Shown here: in pieces, positions 32,673-38,318 of the stretch
How the letters are laid out: the number at the start of each line of letters is the position of its first letter
How positions within the stretch are numbered: the stretch's first letter is position 1
Virus record (IMG/VR): IMGVR_UViG_3300023235_000043
Coordinates: 1 to 43,071 of that record
DNA: 43,071 nucleotides
Origin: a virus
Reading direction: 5' to 3' (one strand)
Position numbers and translations under genes: made by a program
The notes under the pieces: model-generated
What the model saw: the letters and a program-made list of their open reading frames with translations, nothing else
The model's database searches: none
What the model was told of the DNA's origin: nothing

Positions 32673-32926
32673 CAATCCATATCCTGTCTTGCCCATGACT
32701 CGGCTTGTACCCTGCGGTGTTCGCGCTGTGCTTCTGGAGTCATAAGCGCGAACTGTCTAAGGGATTCGTCCACCAAATCCTGCAAAGGCTGGCGGCGGTC
32801 AGGGTGAATATAAGTAATCGACAGACTCCCCTTGCCTCCATGCTTTAGCATGGTTATCTGGGAGTCAATCTGCCCCTGTATTGCCGCACGCGAAATTGCG
32901 TCGTGATCTATCTGCCACCACTCCAT
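32672..32926 (-). CDS. Small helical protein of unknown function
   Basis: An 84-aa protein (MEWWQIDHDAISRAAIQGQI). It has a long amphipathic helix at the C-terminus with many E, Q and R residues (TPEAQREHRRVQAESWARQ). No motif is recognised. ATG 32926 overlaps the previous stop as TGATG; a TTG just before it shares the frame. It is one of a chain of coupled small genes in the recombination operon. Confidence 0.6.
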   Translation of the reverse strand: MEWWQIDHDAISRAAIQGQIDSQITMLKHGGKGSLSITYIHPDRRQPLQDLVDESLRQFALMTPEAQREHRRVQAESWARQDMD

Positions 32927-33351
32927 CAACGACTCCGAATCTCAGGCGCCCGGTTCATCTTCACCTTGTCCGGGGCAACAGGGAGTCCGAGGATCCGGCA
33001 CTGGATATCCACCACGTCCCAGAACTTATCGAAGTCCTCGGGCGGGCAGCCATACAACAGCGCCACGCTGATTCGAATGTTGCGGGTGTTGGGGGCTTGC
33101 CACGGCTCGCCTTCGAGTATGATCTGATCGTCGATCGAGTCACCCACCTTCTCAAGCTGCTTCATAGCGAGGAGGTAGTAATACATGCAACCGTGGGCGC
33201 GCCTATCATCGGGCAGCACTCGGTCCTGGTGGACTCCGTCGAAGATCAAGTCCTCGAATACGAAGTACTCCAGGTACATATTGATCCCATGCTTGGAGTC
33301 CTTGACCTCGACCCGGAAGGGCTTGGGGTTCAGTACTGAGTACGCGCTCAA
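32926..33351 (-). CDS. Protein of unknown function in the recombination operon
   Basis: A 141-aa protein from TTG 33351 (MSAYSVLNPKPFRVEV); a longer version begins at TTG 33366. The 33351 start is preferred: it overlaps the stop of the 51-aa gene as TTGA, with GGGGA seven bases upstream, as at the polymerase and terminase. The product contains several aromatic and acidic residues (EYFVFEDLIFDGVHQDRVL) and a C-terminal segment with PPEDFDKFWDVVDIQCRILG. The strand/helix mix recalls the small OB-type or nuclease-regulating proteins of phages, but no family is recognised. Confidence 0.6.
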   Translation of the reverse strand: MSAYSVLNPKPFRVEVKDSKHGINMYLEYFVFEDLIFDGVHQDRVLPDDRRAHGCMYYYLLAMKQLEKVGDSIDDQIILEGEPWQAPNTRNIRISVALLYGCPPEDFDKFWDVVDIQCRILGLPVAPDKVKMNRAPEIRSR

Positions 33352-33503
33352 AGAATTCCCCACCAACGCAAGGTGCGCTCAAAAGATTCGGGGGATAGGA
33401 TGAGCCATACAAAGCCGGACACGGTGACTCCTAGCATGAAGTTCATTACATGTCCTATCACTTTGACAAGAATGGGGAGGGGGAATACGGGGACTCTAAA
33501 CAT
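33348..33503 (-). CDS. 51-aa membrane protein
   Basis: A 51-aa frame joined at both ends: its ATG (33503) overlaps the 60-aa gene's stop as TGATG, and its TGA overlaps the next TTG as TTGA. AGGGGAAGCTG lies upstream of the start. The product has a long hydrophobic stretch (about 5-37; FPLPILVKVIGHVMNF, then LGVTVSGFVWLIL) and a basic C-terminus (ERTLRWW). One transmembrane segment is likely. Small membrane proteins in early operons can act on host membranes or on superinfection, but that is only a possibility. Confidence 0.65.
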   Translation of the reverse strand: MFRVPVFPLPILVKVIGHVMNFMLGVTVSGFVWLILSPESFERTLRWWGIL

Positions 33504-33685
33504 CAGCTTCCCCTCACTCCGAGTCGGCGCATCCGACGTGCCATCGCTACCATTATCCCAGACCAGTCAAAGCCTGCCCGTGCGTGCTGAGTCGCACCAA
33601 ATCCACCATAACTATTCCGGTTACGCTTGCCATGCCGGTTAGTGCTACGGCGCGAACGAATCATGTGGTTGCGTTTACTCGTCAT
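33503..33685 (-). CDS. 60-aa arginine-rich protein
   Basis: A 60-aa protein with about 17 basic residues (MTSKRNHMIRSRRSTNRHGK, then RNRN), followed by a more hydrophobic half (FDWSGIMVAMARRMRRLG). GAGGGAGATAAGTC lies just before ATG 33685, which itself overlaps the stop of a 20-aa frame. Its charge suggests nucleic-acid binding. It ends in TGATG with the membrane-protein gene. Confidence 0.6.
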   Translation of the reverse strand: MTSKRNHMIRSRRSTNRHGKRNRNSYGGFGATQHARAGFDWSGIMVAMARRMRRLGVRGS

Positions 33686-33744
33686 GACTTATCTCCCTCA
33701 GTGAGAAGGAACTCAATGATTGCCGCCTGTCTACGCAGACTCAT
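33682..33744 (-). CDS. 20-aa coupling peptide
   Basis: A 20-codon frame starting MSLRRQAAIIEFL. ATG 33744 overlaps the exonuclease stop (ATGA), its TGA overlaps the next ATG (TCATGA), and a strong GGAGGGG lies seven bases upstream. The product could form one short amphipathic helix. It may be a true micropeptide or a leader that passes ribosomes from the exonuclease to the arginine-rich protein. Confidence 0.5.
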   Translation of the reverse strand: MSLRRQAAIIEFLLTEGDKS

Positions 33745-34721
33745 ACCATCCCCTCCGGAATCGGAATGGAGAACTTCACCCACGGGTCCCACTTGGGTAA
33801 CTCCGCAGGCTCTTCCTCCAGTAGAATCATTTCCTGCAACTTCTTCTTGTCATCATAACCACAGATGCCAAAGTAGTGGCAGACCTTATTGAATCCTACG
33901 CAGCCATACTCACTGCGAGGAAAGATATCCATCAGCATGAATGAGTTGATCTTGCGTAGGTCAAGAATCAGGGCCATGACCCAGCGATCAATGTCGCTGC
34001 GATTCTTTTGGAAGTCCAGCATTTGAATGTCGGGATCAAGCAAGTCCACATAACTCGCGAGGTAAAGAACCTCGAACTCGTCAATGGCCTTGTGCATGGA
34101 GTGCTCGACTACCATACCATACGGGACTTGCTGCCCGTGGAATGAGAACTTGGGAGTCAAGTCCTTCATCCTGTCACGGTGAGTCTTAATGTCCAGGGTG
34201 CGGAACGTGTCGTACATCTTCGCGTACATAATCGCATCAATGTATCCGATGTAACTCACAGGCATTCCGTTGTGAAGCTTCACTCCCTCAAGCACAATCT
34301 CGAAGGGAACTTCAACGGCAGGCTTCTCGATTCCATTGTGCATCACCGTCGCCAACTCATACCCACTCATCACGGGAGTCGCAATCATCTTGAGCATGGT
34401 GGCAAGCGCGGCTTCAAGCCCTCGATCATTCTGAGGATCAAAGGACTCGGTGTACTTGTAGGGAAAGGACTTCATCAGGCGCCAGATGGCAGCGTCGCGA
34501 TCGCCATACGCGAGGTAATGCTGATACCCCTCATGAATCGCGGTGCCTACGTCGGCAGCCCACATGGTAGGCTCGCCTGACTCCCGGAACTCTGGGTGCT
34601 TATAGAGTTTGGCGAACTCGAACTTGGCAGCGCAGTTGTGCAGGGTGCCACGAGTCGAATGACTCAGGTAGAGGCGGCCTGCTTCCCGGCGCGGGGTGTC
34701 GTCAACCACAGCCTCATTCAT
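33741..34721 (-). CDS. PD-(D/E)XK exonuclease with possible Fe-S cluster
   Basis: A 326-aa nuclease of the RecB/Cas4 type. Motifs: GTAIHEGYQ (59-67), acidic E137 and E141, GYIDAIMY with D162, TLDIKT with D177 and K179 (the D-x-K core), and QVPYG (198-202). Four cysteines, C30 and three near the C-terminus (CVGFNKVC followed by HYFGIC), could hold an iron-sulfur cluster as in AddB and Cas4. It would resect DNA for recombination with the Sak4-like ATPase and SSB-like protein encoded downstream. ATG 34721 overlaps the upstream stop (ATGA), with GGACTCAAGAT before it. Confidence 0.88.
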   Translation of the reverse strand: MNEAVVDDTPRREAGRLYLSHSTRGTLHNCAAKFEFAKLYKHPEFRESGEPTMWAADVGTAIHEGYQHYLAYGDRDAAIWRLMKSFPYKYTESFDPQNDRGLEAALATMLKMIATPVMSGYELATVMHNGIEKPAVEVPFEIVLEGVKLHNGMPVSYIGYIDAIMYAKMYDTFRTLDIKTHRDRMKDLTPKFSFHGQQVPYGMVVEHSMHKAIDEFEVLYLASYVDLLDPDIQMLDFQKNRSDIDRWVMALILDLRKINSFMLMDIFPRSEYGCVGFNKVCHYFGICGYDDKKKLQEMILLEEEPAELPKWDPWVKFSIPIPEGMV

Positions 34722-35320
34722 ATCTTGAGTCCACTCAGCTTAGCCATGATGTCACTGCCACCGAGAATGTCAGCAACAGCCTCGGCTGCGGCGATAGCCT
34801 TCTGAGTCGTGGGAGTCTTCTTCTTACCCCCCGTACCCGTCCGCTTCTTACTCGCCTTCACAACCTGGGCGATTCCCATGGACTCTGTCATGGCGAGGAT
34901 CATGTTACCACAATCCGAGTCCTCGATATGTTCCTCGAACTCTGGGTGGGCTCCCATTTCAACCATCACGGAACGGATGGCTTGAGTCAGAGCTTCGGGC
35001 TGATCCAACAGCAGCGGGATTGACTTGATGTTCGCAATGAATTGCTCGAAGGCTGGCTGGTCCGCATCGAATCGCGGAGCATTCGCAATCGCCTTCTTGA
35101 TATCATCGTCAACGTCTGACACCTTCAGCTTACCAGCATTGGAGAGTGCTATCTCCCGACTCACCTGCGGCTCCGCAACCACAACTTCGTCAGCTCCAGT
35201 GTCCGTCGATACTGTAGAGTCAGCAAGGGGTTCGCTTCCTGCGACTGGGACAACACTCTCCAACTTCGGAGTCGCATCAGCCTGTTGGCTGCGCGCAATT
35301 AGTTCTTGTAATGAAGCCAT
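34718..35320 (-). CDS. Alanine-rich protein of unknown function
   Basis: A 200-aa protein with a flexible acidic N-terminal third (rich in V, D, E, S, T), a helical middle (KKAIANAPRFDADQPAFEQF, then ALTQAIRSVMVEMGAH) and a basic linker KASKKRTGTGGKKKTP before a final alanine helix. A charged tail with a basic linker is common in nucleic-acid-associated phage proteins. Position between the first gene of operon 2 and the exonuclease suggests a replication or recombination helper, without proof. Confidence 0.55.
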   Translation of the reverse strand: MASLQELIARSQQADATPKLESVVPVAGSEPLADSTVSTDTGADEVVVAEPQVSREIALSNAGKLKVSDVDDDIKKAIANAPRFDADQPAFEQFIANIKSIPLLLDQPEALTQAIRSVMVEMGAHPEFEEHIEDSDCGNMILAMTESMGIAQVVKASKKRTGTGGKKKTPTTQKAIAAAEAVADILGGSDIMAKLSGLKI

Positions 35321-35325
35321 GTCTC

Positions 35326-35658
35326 TTATAACTCCAGGGTTTTGAGTGTCTTACGCACGGAGTCACTGACTCTCGTAGTCGTAGACGTAACGCGCATGAG
35401 AATGAGTTGGACCTTATCCTCTTCGCCAATCACATCACGTACCTCCGCAAGAATCTTAAACGCCTGCAATTTAGTATTCTTGTTGCGGGCCAGCTTGCGG
35501 ATTCGTGAGTACGAAGACCGGATGCGTTGCAGCATCAGCGGGGCTTCTCTTCGACTCAACTCGATGATGTAGGGCGTGCCAATAGCAGTCAGGGCAAGGC
35601 GCTCAACATGCAGCTGAGTCGAGGAAGTGTAAACGATATCGGGACTCTCTTCGGTCAC
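35326..35658 (-). CDS. First protein of operon 2, unknown function
   Basis: A 110-aa protein starting at GTG 35658, about 20 bases after the predicted transcription start of the promoter at 35688-35716. AAGGACCACC precedes it. The sequence has a beta start (DIVYTSSTQLHVERLALTAI) and then helices (RSSYSRIRKLARNKNTKLQ, DVIGEEDKVQLILMRV). The lysine- and arginine-containing middle suggests nucleic-acid contact. No family is recognised. Confidence 0.6.
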   Translation of the reverse strand: MTEESPDIVYTSSTQLHVERLALTAIGTPYIIELSRREAPLMLQRIRSSYSRIRKLARNKNTKLQAFKILAEVRDVIGEEDKVQLILMRVTSTTTRVSDSVRKTLKTLEL

Positions 35659-35687
35659 GCTAGGTGGTCCTTTCTTGTACGATCATT

Positions 35688-35716
35688 ACAGTATCCTTAA
35701 ACCAAAAGTATGTCAA
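35688..35716 (-). promoter_or_regulatory. Sigma70-type promoter of operon 2
   Basis: On the minus strand, TTGACA (a perfect -35, 35711-35716) is followed by 17 bases and TACTGT (35688-35693; weak -10). TGTAAT lies three bases further on, at a 20-base distance, so the exact -10 is not certain. It sits in an otherwise non-coding gap between a small zinc-type gene and the first gene of the recombination/replication operon. Confidence 0.7.
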
Positions 35717-35722
35717 GACTTA

Positions 35723-35986
35723 TTATTCGATTCGCAGAATTGCTTTGTGGAGTTCCTGGAAACGACTCCTGTGCGTCTCCGTGTCCGGAGTGCTGATTGG
35801 TATGCGCGCGTGTAGCATCGCCAATCCGAATCCGATACGATGGAGGGGAACCTCGGCCTTGTCTCTGAGGTAGTCCACAGAGTCGCTAAAGCAGAGATGA
35901 CAGAAGACGTGAGCAGGTGGAGGCCCCGCACTCGCTCCGATGTGTCGGTGACAGGCACAACACTCAAGACGATGGATGTGAGTCAT
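35723..35986 (-). CDS. Small zinc-ribbon-like protein
   Basis: An 87-aa protein with two CxxC pairs, C9/C12 (ECCACHRH) and C29/C32 (VFCHLC), a typical zinc ribbon, followed by a basic helix-rich C-terminus. GGAGAGGCTG lies upstream of ATG 35986, which overlaps the endolysin end by 23 bases. Phage zinc ribbons often bind nucleic acid or host proteins; nothing more specific is visible. It is the last gene of the endolysin unit. Confidence 0.65.
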   Translation of the reverse strand: MTHIHRLECCACHRHIGASAGPPPAHVFCHLCFSDSVDYLRDKAEVPLHRIGFGLAMLHARIPISTPDTETHRSRFQELHKAILRIE

Positions 35987-36593
35987 CAGCCTCTCCTGAC
36001 CAGCCCCACTCCGCTAACCGCTCAATGGCATGTTCGTAGCAGGTGGATTCATCCGTACCCCAAGTCAATTCCTGCGACCTATCAAGGATTGCATTGAGTC
36101 GGAGTCCCTTGGGCATGGGAGTTTCGGCCACCGGAACCTGCAAGTGGTACACATCCCCCCGGAGATTCGCAAAGTCCGCACCCGATTCTAGCTTGAACTC
36201 ATGGGCCTTACCTATGAGTCCTGCGTAGGCTTCCGGCGTCCAGACCGCTTTCATTTCCATAGCATCGGTCCGGTACACATCCAACGCGAGTCCATACTGA
36301 TGGTAACTCTCACCGGGCCTGGCGTTTGTAATGTGCGGCCCTGTCTGCGGACCTACTTCCTTCAGTACTCGTGCCGCAAACGCACAACGATTCAGGATGA
36401 GGAGCGAGATAGTAGTGTTAATGTCCAGCGAGGGACGCGACTGCCTCCACATCCTGGCTTGGCTCCAAGGATCACGAAGACAATCGTAGGGAACAAAGTT
36501 CTCGCCTGCTTTGAGTCGGTTCTGCTTAAGCTTGTTCCATCGCACCTGCAATCTGGGGCGAAGCAAAGCTACGTCGCGTCGTGGATTGTACAT
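35964..36593 (-). CDS. Endolysin, M15 peptidase type
   Basis: A 209-aa peptidoglycan peptidase. The M15/VanY signature is clear: SYHQYGLALDVY gives zinc ligands H98 and D105, and GDVYHLQV gives H150; QARMWRQSR (45-53) corresponds to the upstream conserved QxR-type segment. M15 endolysins (for example L-alanyl-D-glutamate or D,D-peptidases) cut the stem peptide. There is no signal peptide, so release through a holin is expected; the holin candidate is on the other strand. ATG 36593 lies 67 bases inside the preceding gene with AAAGGAATGGGATATCA upstream. Later in-frame TTG codons could give a slightly shorter form. Confidence 0.85.
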   Translation of the reverse strand: MYNPRRDVALLRPRLQVRWNKLKQNRLKAGENFVPYDCLRDPWSQARMWRQSRPSLDINTTISLLILNRCAFAARVLKEVGPQTGPHITNARPGESYHQYGLALDVYRTDAMEMKAVWTPEAYAGLIGKAHEFKLESGADFANLRGDVYHLQVPVAETPMPKGLRLNAILDRSQELTWGTDESTCYEHAIERLAEWGWSGEADDSHPSS

Positions 36594-36807
36594 TGATATC
36601 CCATTCCTTTGCGAGTCGCCTTAAGGTCGGTTCCGTCACAGCGTTGGGAAGGGCGGAACAGAAGGTACTCAAACTGGTTGGGCCGAGTCCCATCTCGGCA
36701 GAAGTGGTAGCAATTCGGGCCTCTAGTAGCTTGGGATAATGGCGGGATTGAATCTTCTCATCAATGTCCGCCAGTATCTCACGCGCCCACTGCTTGAACT
36801 GAGTCAT
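36526..36807 (-). CDS. Small protein at the head of the endolysin unit
   Basis: A 93-aa protein. Residues about 35-75 (TTSAEMGLGPTSLSTFCSAL, then TLRRLAKEWDIN) look like a helix-turn-helix or Cro-like DNA-binding fold; the rest is helical. A small regulator controlling its own promoter (36837-36864) and the endolysin is an attractive idea but is inference. GGGAG lies upstream of ATG 36807. Confidence 0.6.
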   Translation of the reverse strand: MTQFKQWAREILADIDEKIQSRHYPKLLEARIATTSAEMGLGPTSLSTFCSALPNAVTEPTLRRLAKEWDINVQSTTRRSFASPQIAGAMEQA

Positions 36808-36836
36808 AACAATCTCCCATCAAGTTCGGATGGTTG

Positions 36837-36864
36837 ATTATATCTTAACTATCCAAGATGGCAA
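36837..36864 (-). promoter_or_regulatory. Sigma70 promoter of the endolysin unit
   Basis: On the minus strand, TTGCCA (36859-36864; five of six matches) is followed by 16 bases and a perfect TATAAT (36837-36842). It is in a 62-base intergenic gap just before the 93-aa gene. The endolysin unit therefore has its own strong host-type promoter within the early block. Confidence 0.8.
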
Positions 36865-36869
36865 GTGGA

Positions 36870-37211
36870 TTATTCCTGACTCTCCTCGCGCATCGCTACC
36901 GCAAAGTCCTCGATGGCAAGACACAAACGATTCGCCATGTTGAGGGCAAAGTTATTGGCGAGGTCCCGCAGGCGATCCCGATGCCTCTCGTTTGCGATTC
37001 GCGCGGGTAGCGGCGGCACAGGGACTATCCCTTGGGTGACTCCTTGTGCATCCACCACGGCGTAGTAGGCACCATTGAATCCATTGGATGCCACATACAG
37101 AGGGTACGGGATGGGGAGTTCAGTCGCACGCAACGTACAGCGCGACATAAATTCCCTCTCTTTCTTGCCTCGCCCCTCTGCGGCACTCCCAGTCACTCCG
37201 GATACGTTCAT
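36870..37211 (-). CDS. Protein of unknown function
   Basis: A 113-aa protein starting MNVSGVTGSAAEGRGKKER. After a flexible start it has a beta region (ELPIPYPLYVASNGF, then YYAVVDAQGVTQGIVPVPP) and a C-terminal helix with arginine residues (ERHRDRLRDLANNFA). ATG 37211 overlaps the previous stop as ATGA. An internal ATG at MSRCTL could also be used. No family is recognised. Confidence 0.55.
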   Translation of the reverse strand: MNVSGVTGSAAEGRGKKEREFMSRCTLRATELPIPYPLYVASNGFNGAYYAVVDAQGVTQGIVPVPPLPARIANERHRDRLRDLANNFALNMANRLCLAIEDFAVAMREESQE

Positions 37212-37429
37212 GTCTTTGCCTCCAATGATTTGAGTCTCTGCCGCATCCCATAGCCGTCCATGATTAGCTGCGCGATGTGATCCTCTAACTTTACGATTCG
37301 TTCCTCAGCTTCGGTAGCTGCTCGCTCTTCCTGGTCTACCTCCGCCTCGATCTCTAAACACTTGCCGCATTGAGTCTCGCCGTGTCGTGCGATGTTTCCG
37401 CACTTGCAGGGCTTGGGGTGGCGGCTCAT
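37208..37429 (-). CDS. Zinc-finger and coiled-coil protein
   Basis: A 73-aa protein beginning MSRHPKPCKCG. Cysteines C8, C10, C21 and C24 form a zinc-binding site, and residues about 28-73 form a charged coiled coil (EERIVKLEDHIAQLIMD). The build recalls small phage proteins that bind nucleic acid or RNA polymerase. ATG 37429 is preferred because it overlaps the previous stop as ATGA, with AGGGAGTCTTGGTC upstream. Confidence 0.65.
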   Translation of the reverse strand: MSRHPKPCKCGNIARHGETQCGKCLEIEAEVDQEERAATEAEERIVKLEDHIAQLIMDGYGMRQRLKSLEAKT

Positions 37430-37806
37430 GACCAAGACTCCCTATGCTTATGCCCAGCTCCGTAGAGTTCTTTCTCCGTGGGCGTCAGCTTACGCCAGCG
37501 AATGATAGAAAGGACTCCGCTGCTGCTACGACCAGGGGCATCGCCCATGAAGCGAGCCCAGGCCCCCTCGATGGATTCGAAATCTCCCGTGTCCGTCTTT
37601 CTCACCCCCTTTACTTGTGAGTCCCAGAACACTAGCTGGGGATAGCGGTACGCCACATAACGTGTTGCGGGCTGACGCATTCCCCGATGCCGACCGACAA
37701 GAGTCCAGCACTCCTCACAGATGGTAAAGAGTACAGTCCCGTCGCGGGGTGCCGCGTCTAGGTCGTCAAACAGCTGGGCAGTGAGTGCCCCCTCTGCGGC
37801 ACTCAC
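37426..37806 (-). CDS. Protein of unknown function, DUF551-like context
   Basis: A 126-aa protein starting at GTG 37806 (MSAAEGAL), overlapping the upstream stop as GTGA. The stretch APRDGTVLFTICEECWTLVG resembles the 'aPrDGt.I' start seen in small phage proteins with tryptophan-rich strands (TRYVAYRYPQLVFW). Two cysteines (CEEC) could bind metal. The comparison to a family is loose, and the function is unknown. Confidence 0.55.
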   Translation of the reverse strand: MSAAEGALTAQLFDDLDAAPRDGTVLFTICEECWTLVGRHRGMRQPATRYVAYRYPQLVFWDSQVKGVRKTDTGDFESIEGAWARFMGDAPGRSSSGVLSIIRWRKLTPTEKELYGAGHKHRESWS

Positions 37807-38318
37807 GAGTCCGCCTCCACCAGATGGAACTTCCCTTCCAGGGCTTCCCTAATCCGGTTGGCGATCCCCACGGAGGACTCCTCTTCATCCCCGTATATGT
37901 GGAACGCATCGAGGGTTACAGGAGACCTCAGCCCCGTAAGAGTCACCGTGATCTTAGGGCAGGAAAACAGCTTCTCGTTCAACTCCGCCTCCTCCTCTGC
38001 CATCGAGTCCTTCTCGTACTGATCCCACTCCTTCGGGTTCGTGACTGCGATCCACAGCTCGGCATACTCATGCGTACTCAGCTCGATCACAGTCACCTTG
38101 CCCTCGGTCATCTTGAGTGAGAAGTCGTCGAAGTCTGCGGACATCAGGGCTTTTGTGACGCTACCGGGAGTCGTACCCCGCAACGCCCAAGCGTTGAGTA
38201 TCTTTCCCTGTAATGGATAGTCGTTTGTGACTCGGAAGCGAATTTGATGCGCGTGGCTCGGTCCAGTCTGGACGCAAGCGCGGTATTCCTTACCGACTTC
38301 GAGTTTAGTTGCTGACAT
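37803..38318 (-). CDS. Protein of unknown function downstream of the helicase
   Basis: A 171-aa protein starting MSATKLEVGKEYRAC, rich in beta strands with acidic helices between (EKDSMAEEEAELNEKLF). ATG 38318 lies 14 bases inside the end of the helicase gene, with GGAGACTCAAG upstream. The repeating beta pattern and small size fit a helicase or replication helper, but no known family is recognised. Confidence 0.55.
   Translation of the reverse strand: MSATKLEVGKEYRACVQTGPSHAHQIRFRVTNDYPLQGKILNAWALRGTTPGSVTKALMSADFDDFSLKMTEGKVTVIELSTHEYAELWIAVTNPKEWDQYEKDSMAEEEAELNEKLFSCPKITVTLTGLRSPVTLDAFHIYGDEEESSVGIANRIREALEGKFHLVEADS

Noticed and set aside
2097-34506. GCGATCGC (HIP1-like octamer) seen about five times
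   Set aside because: A few copies exceed the chance expectation of about one, but they fit preferred GCG (Ala) and ATC (Ile) codons and are far rarer than HIP1 in cyanobacterial genomes; no cyanophage claim is made.
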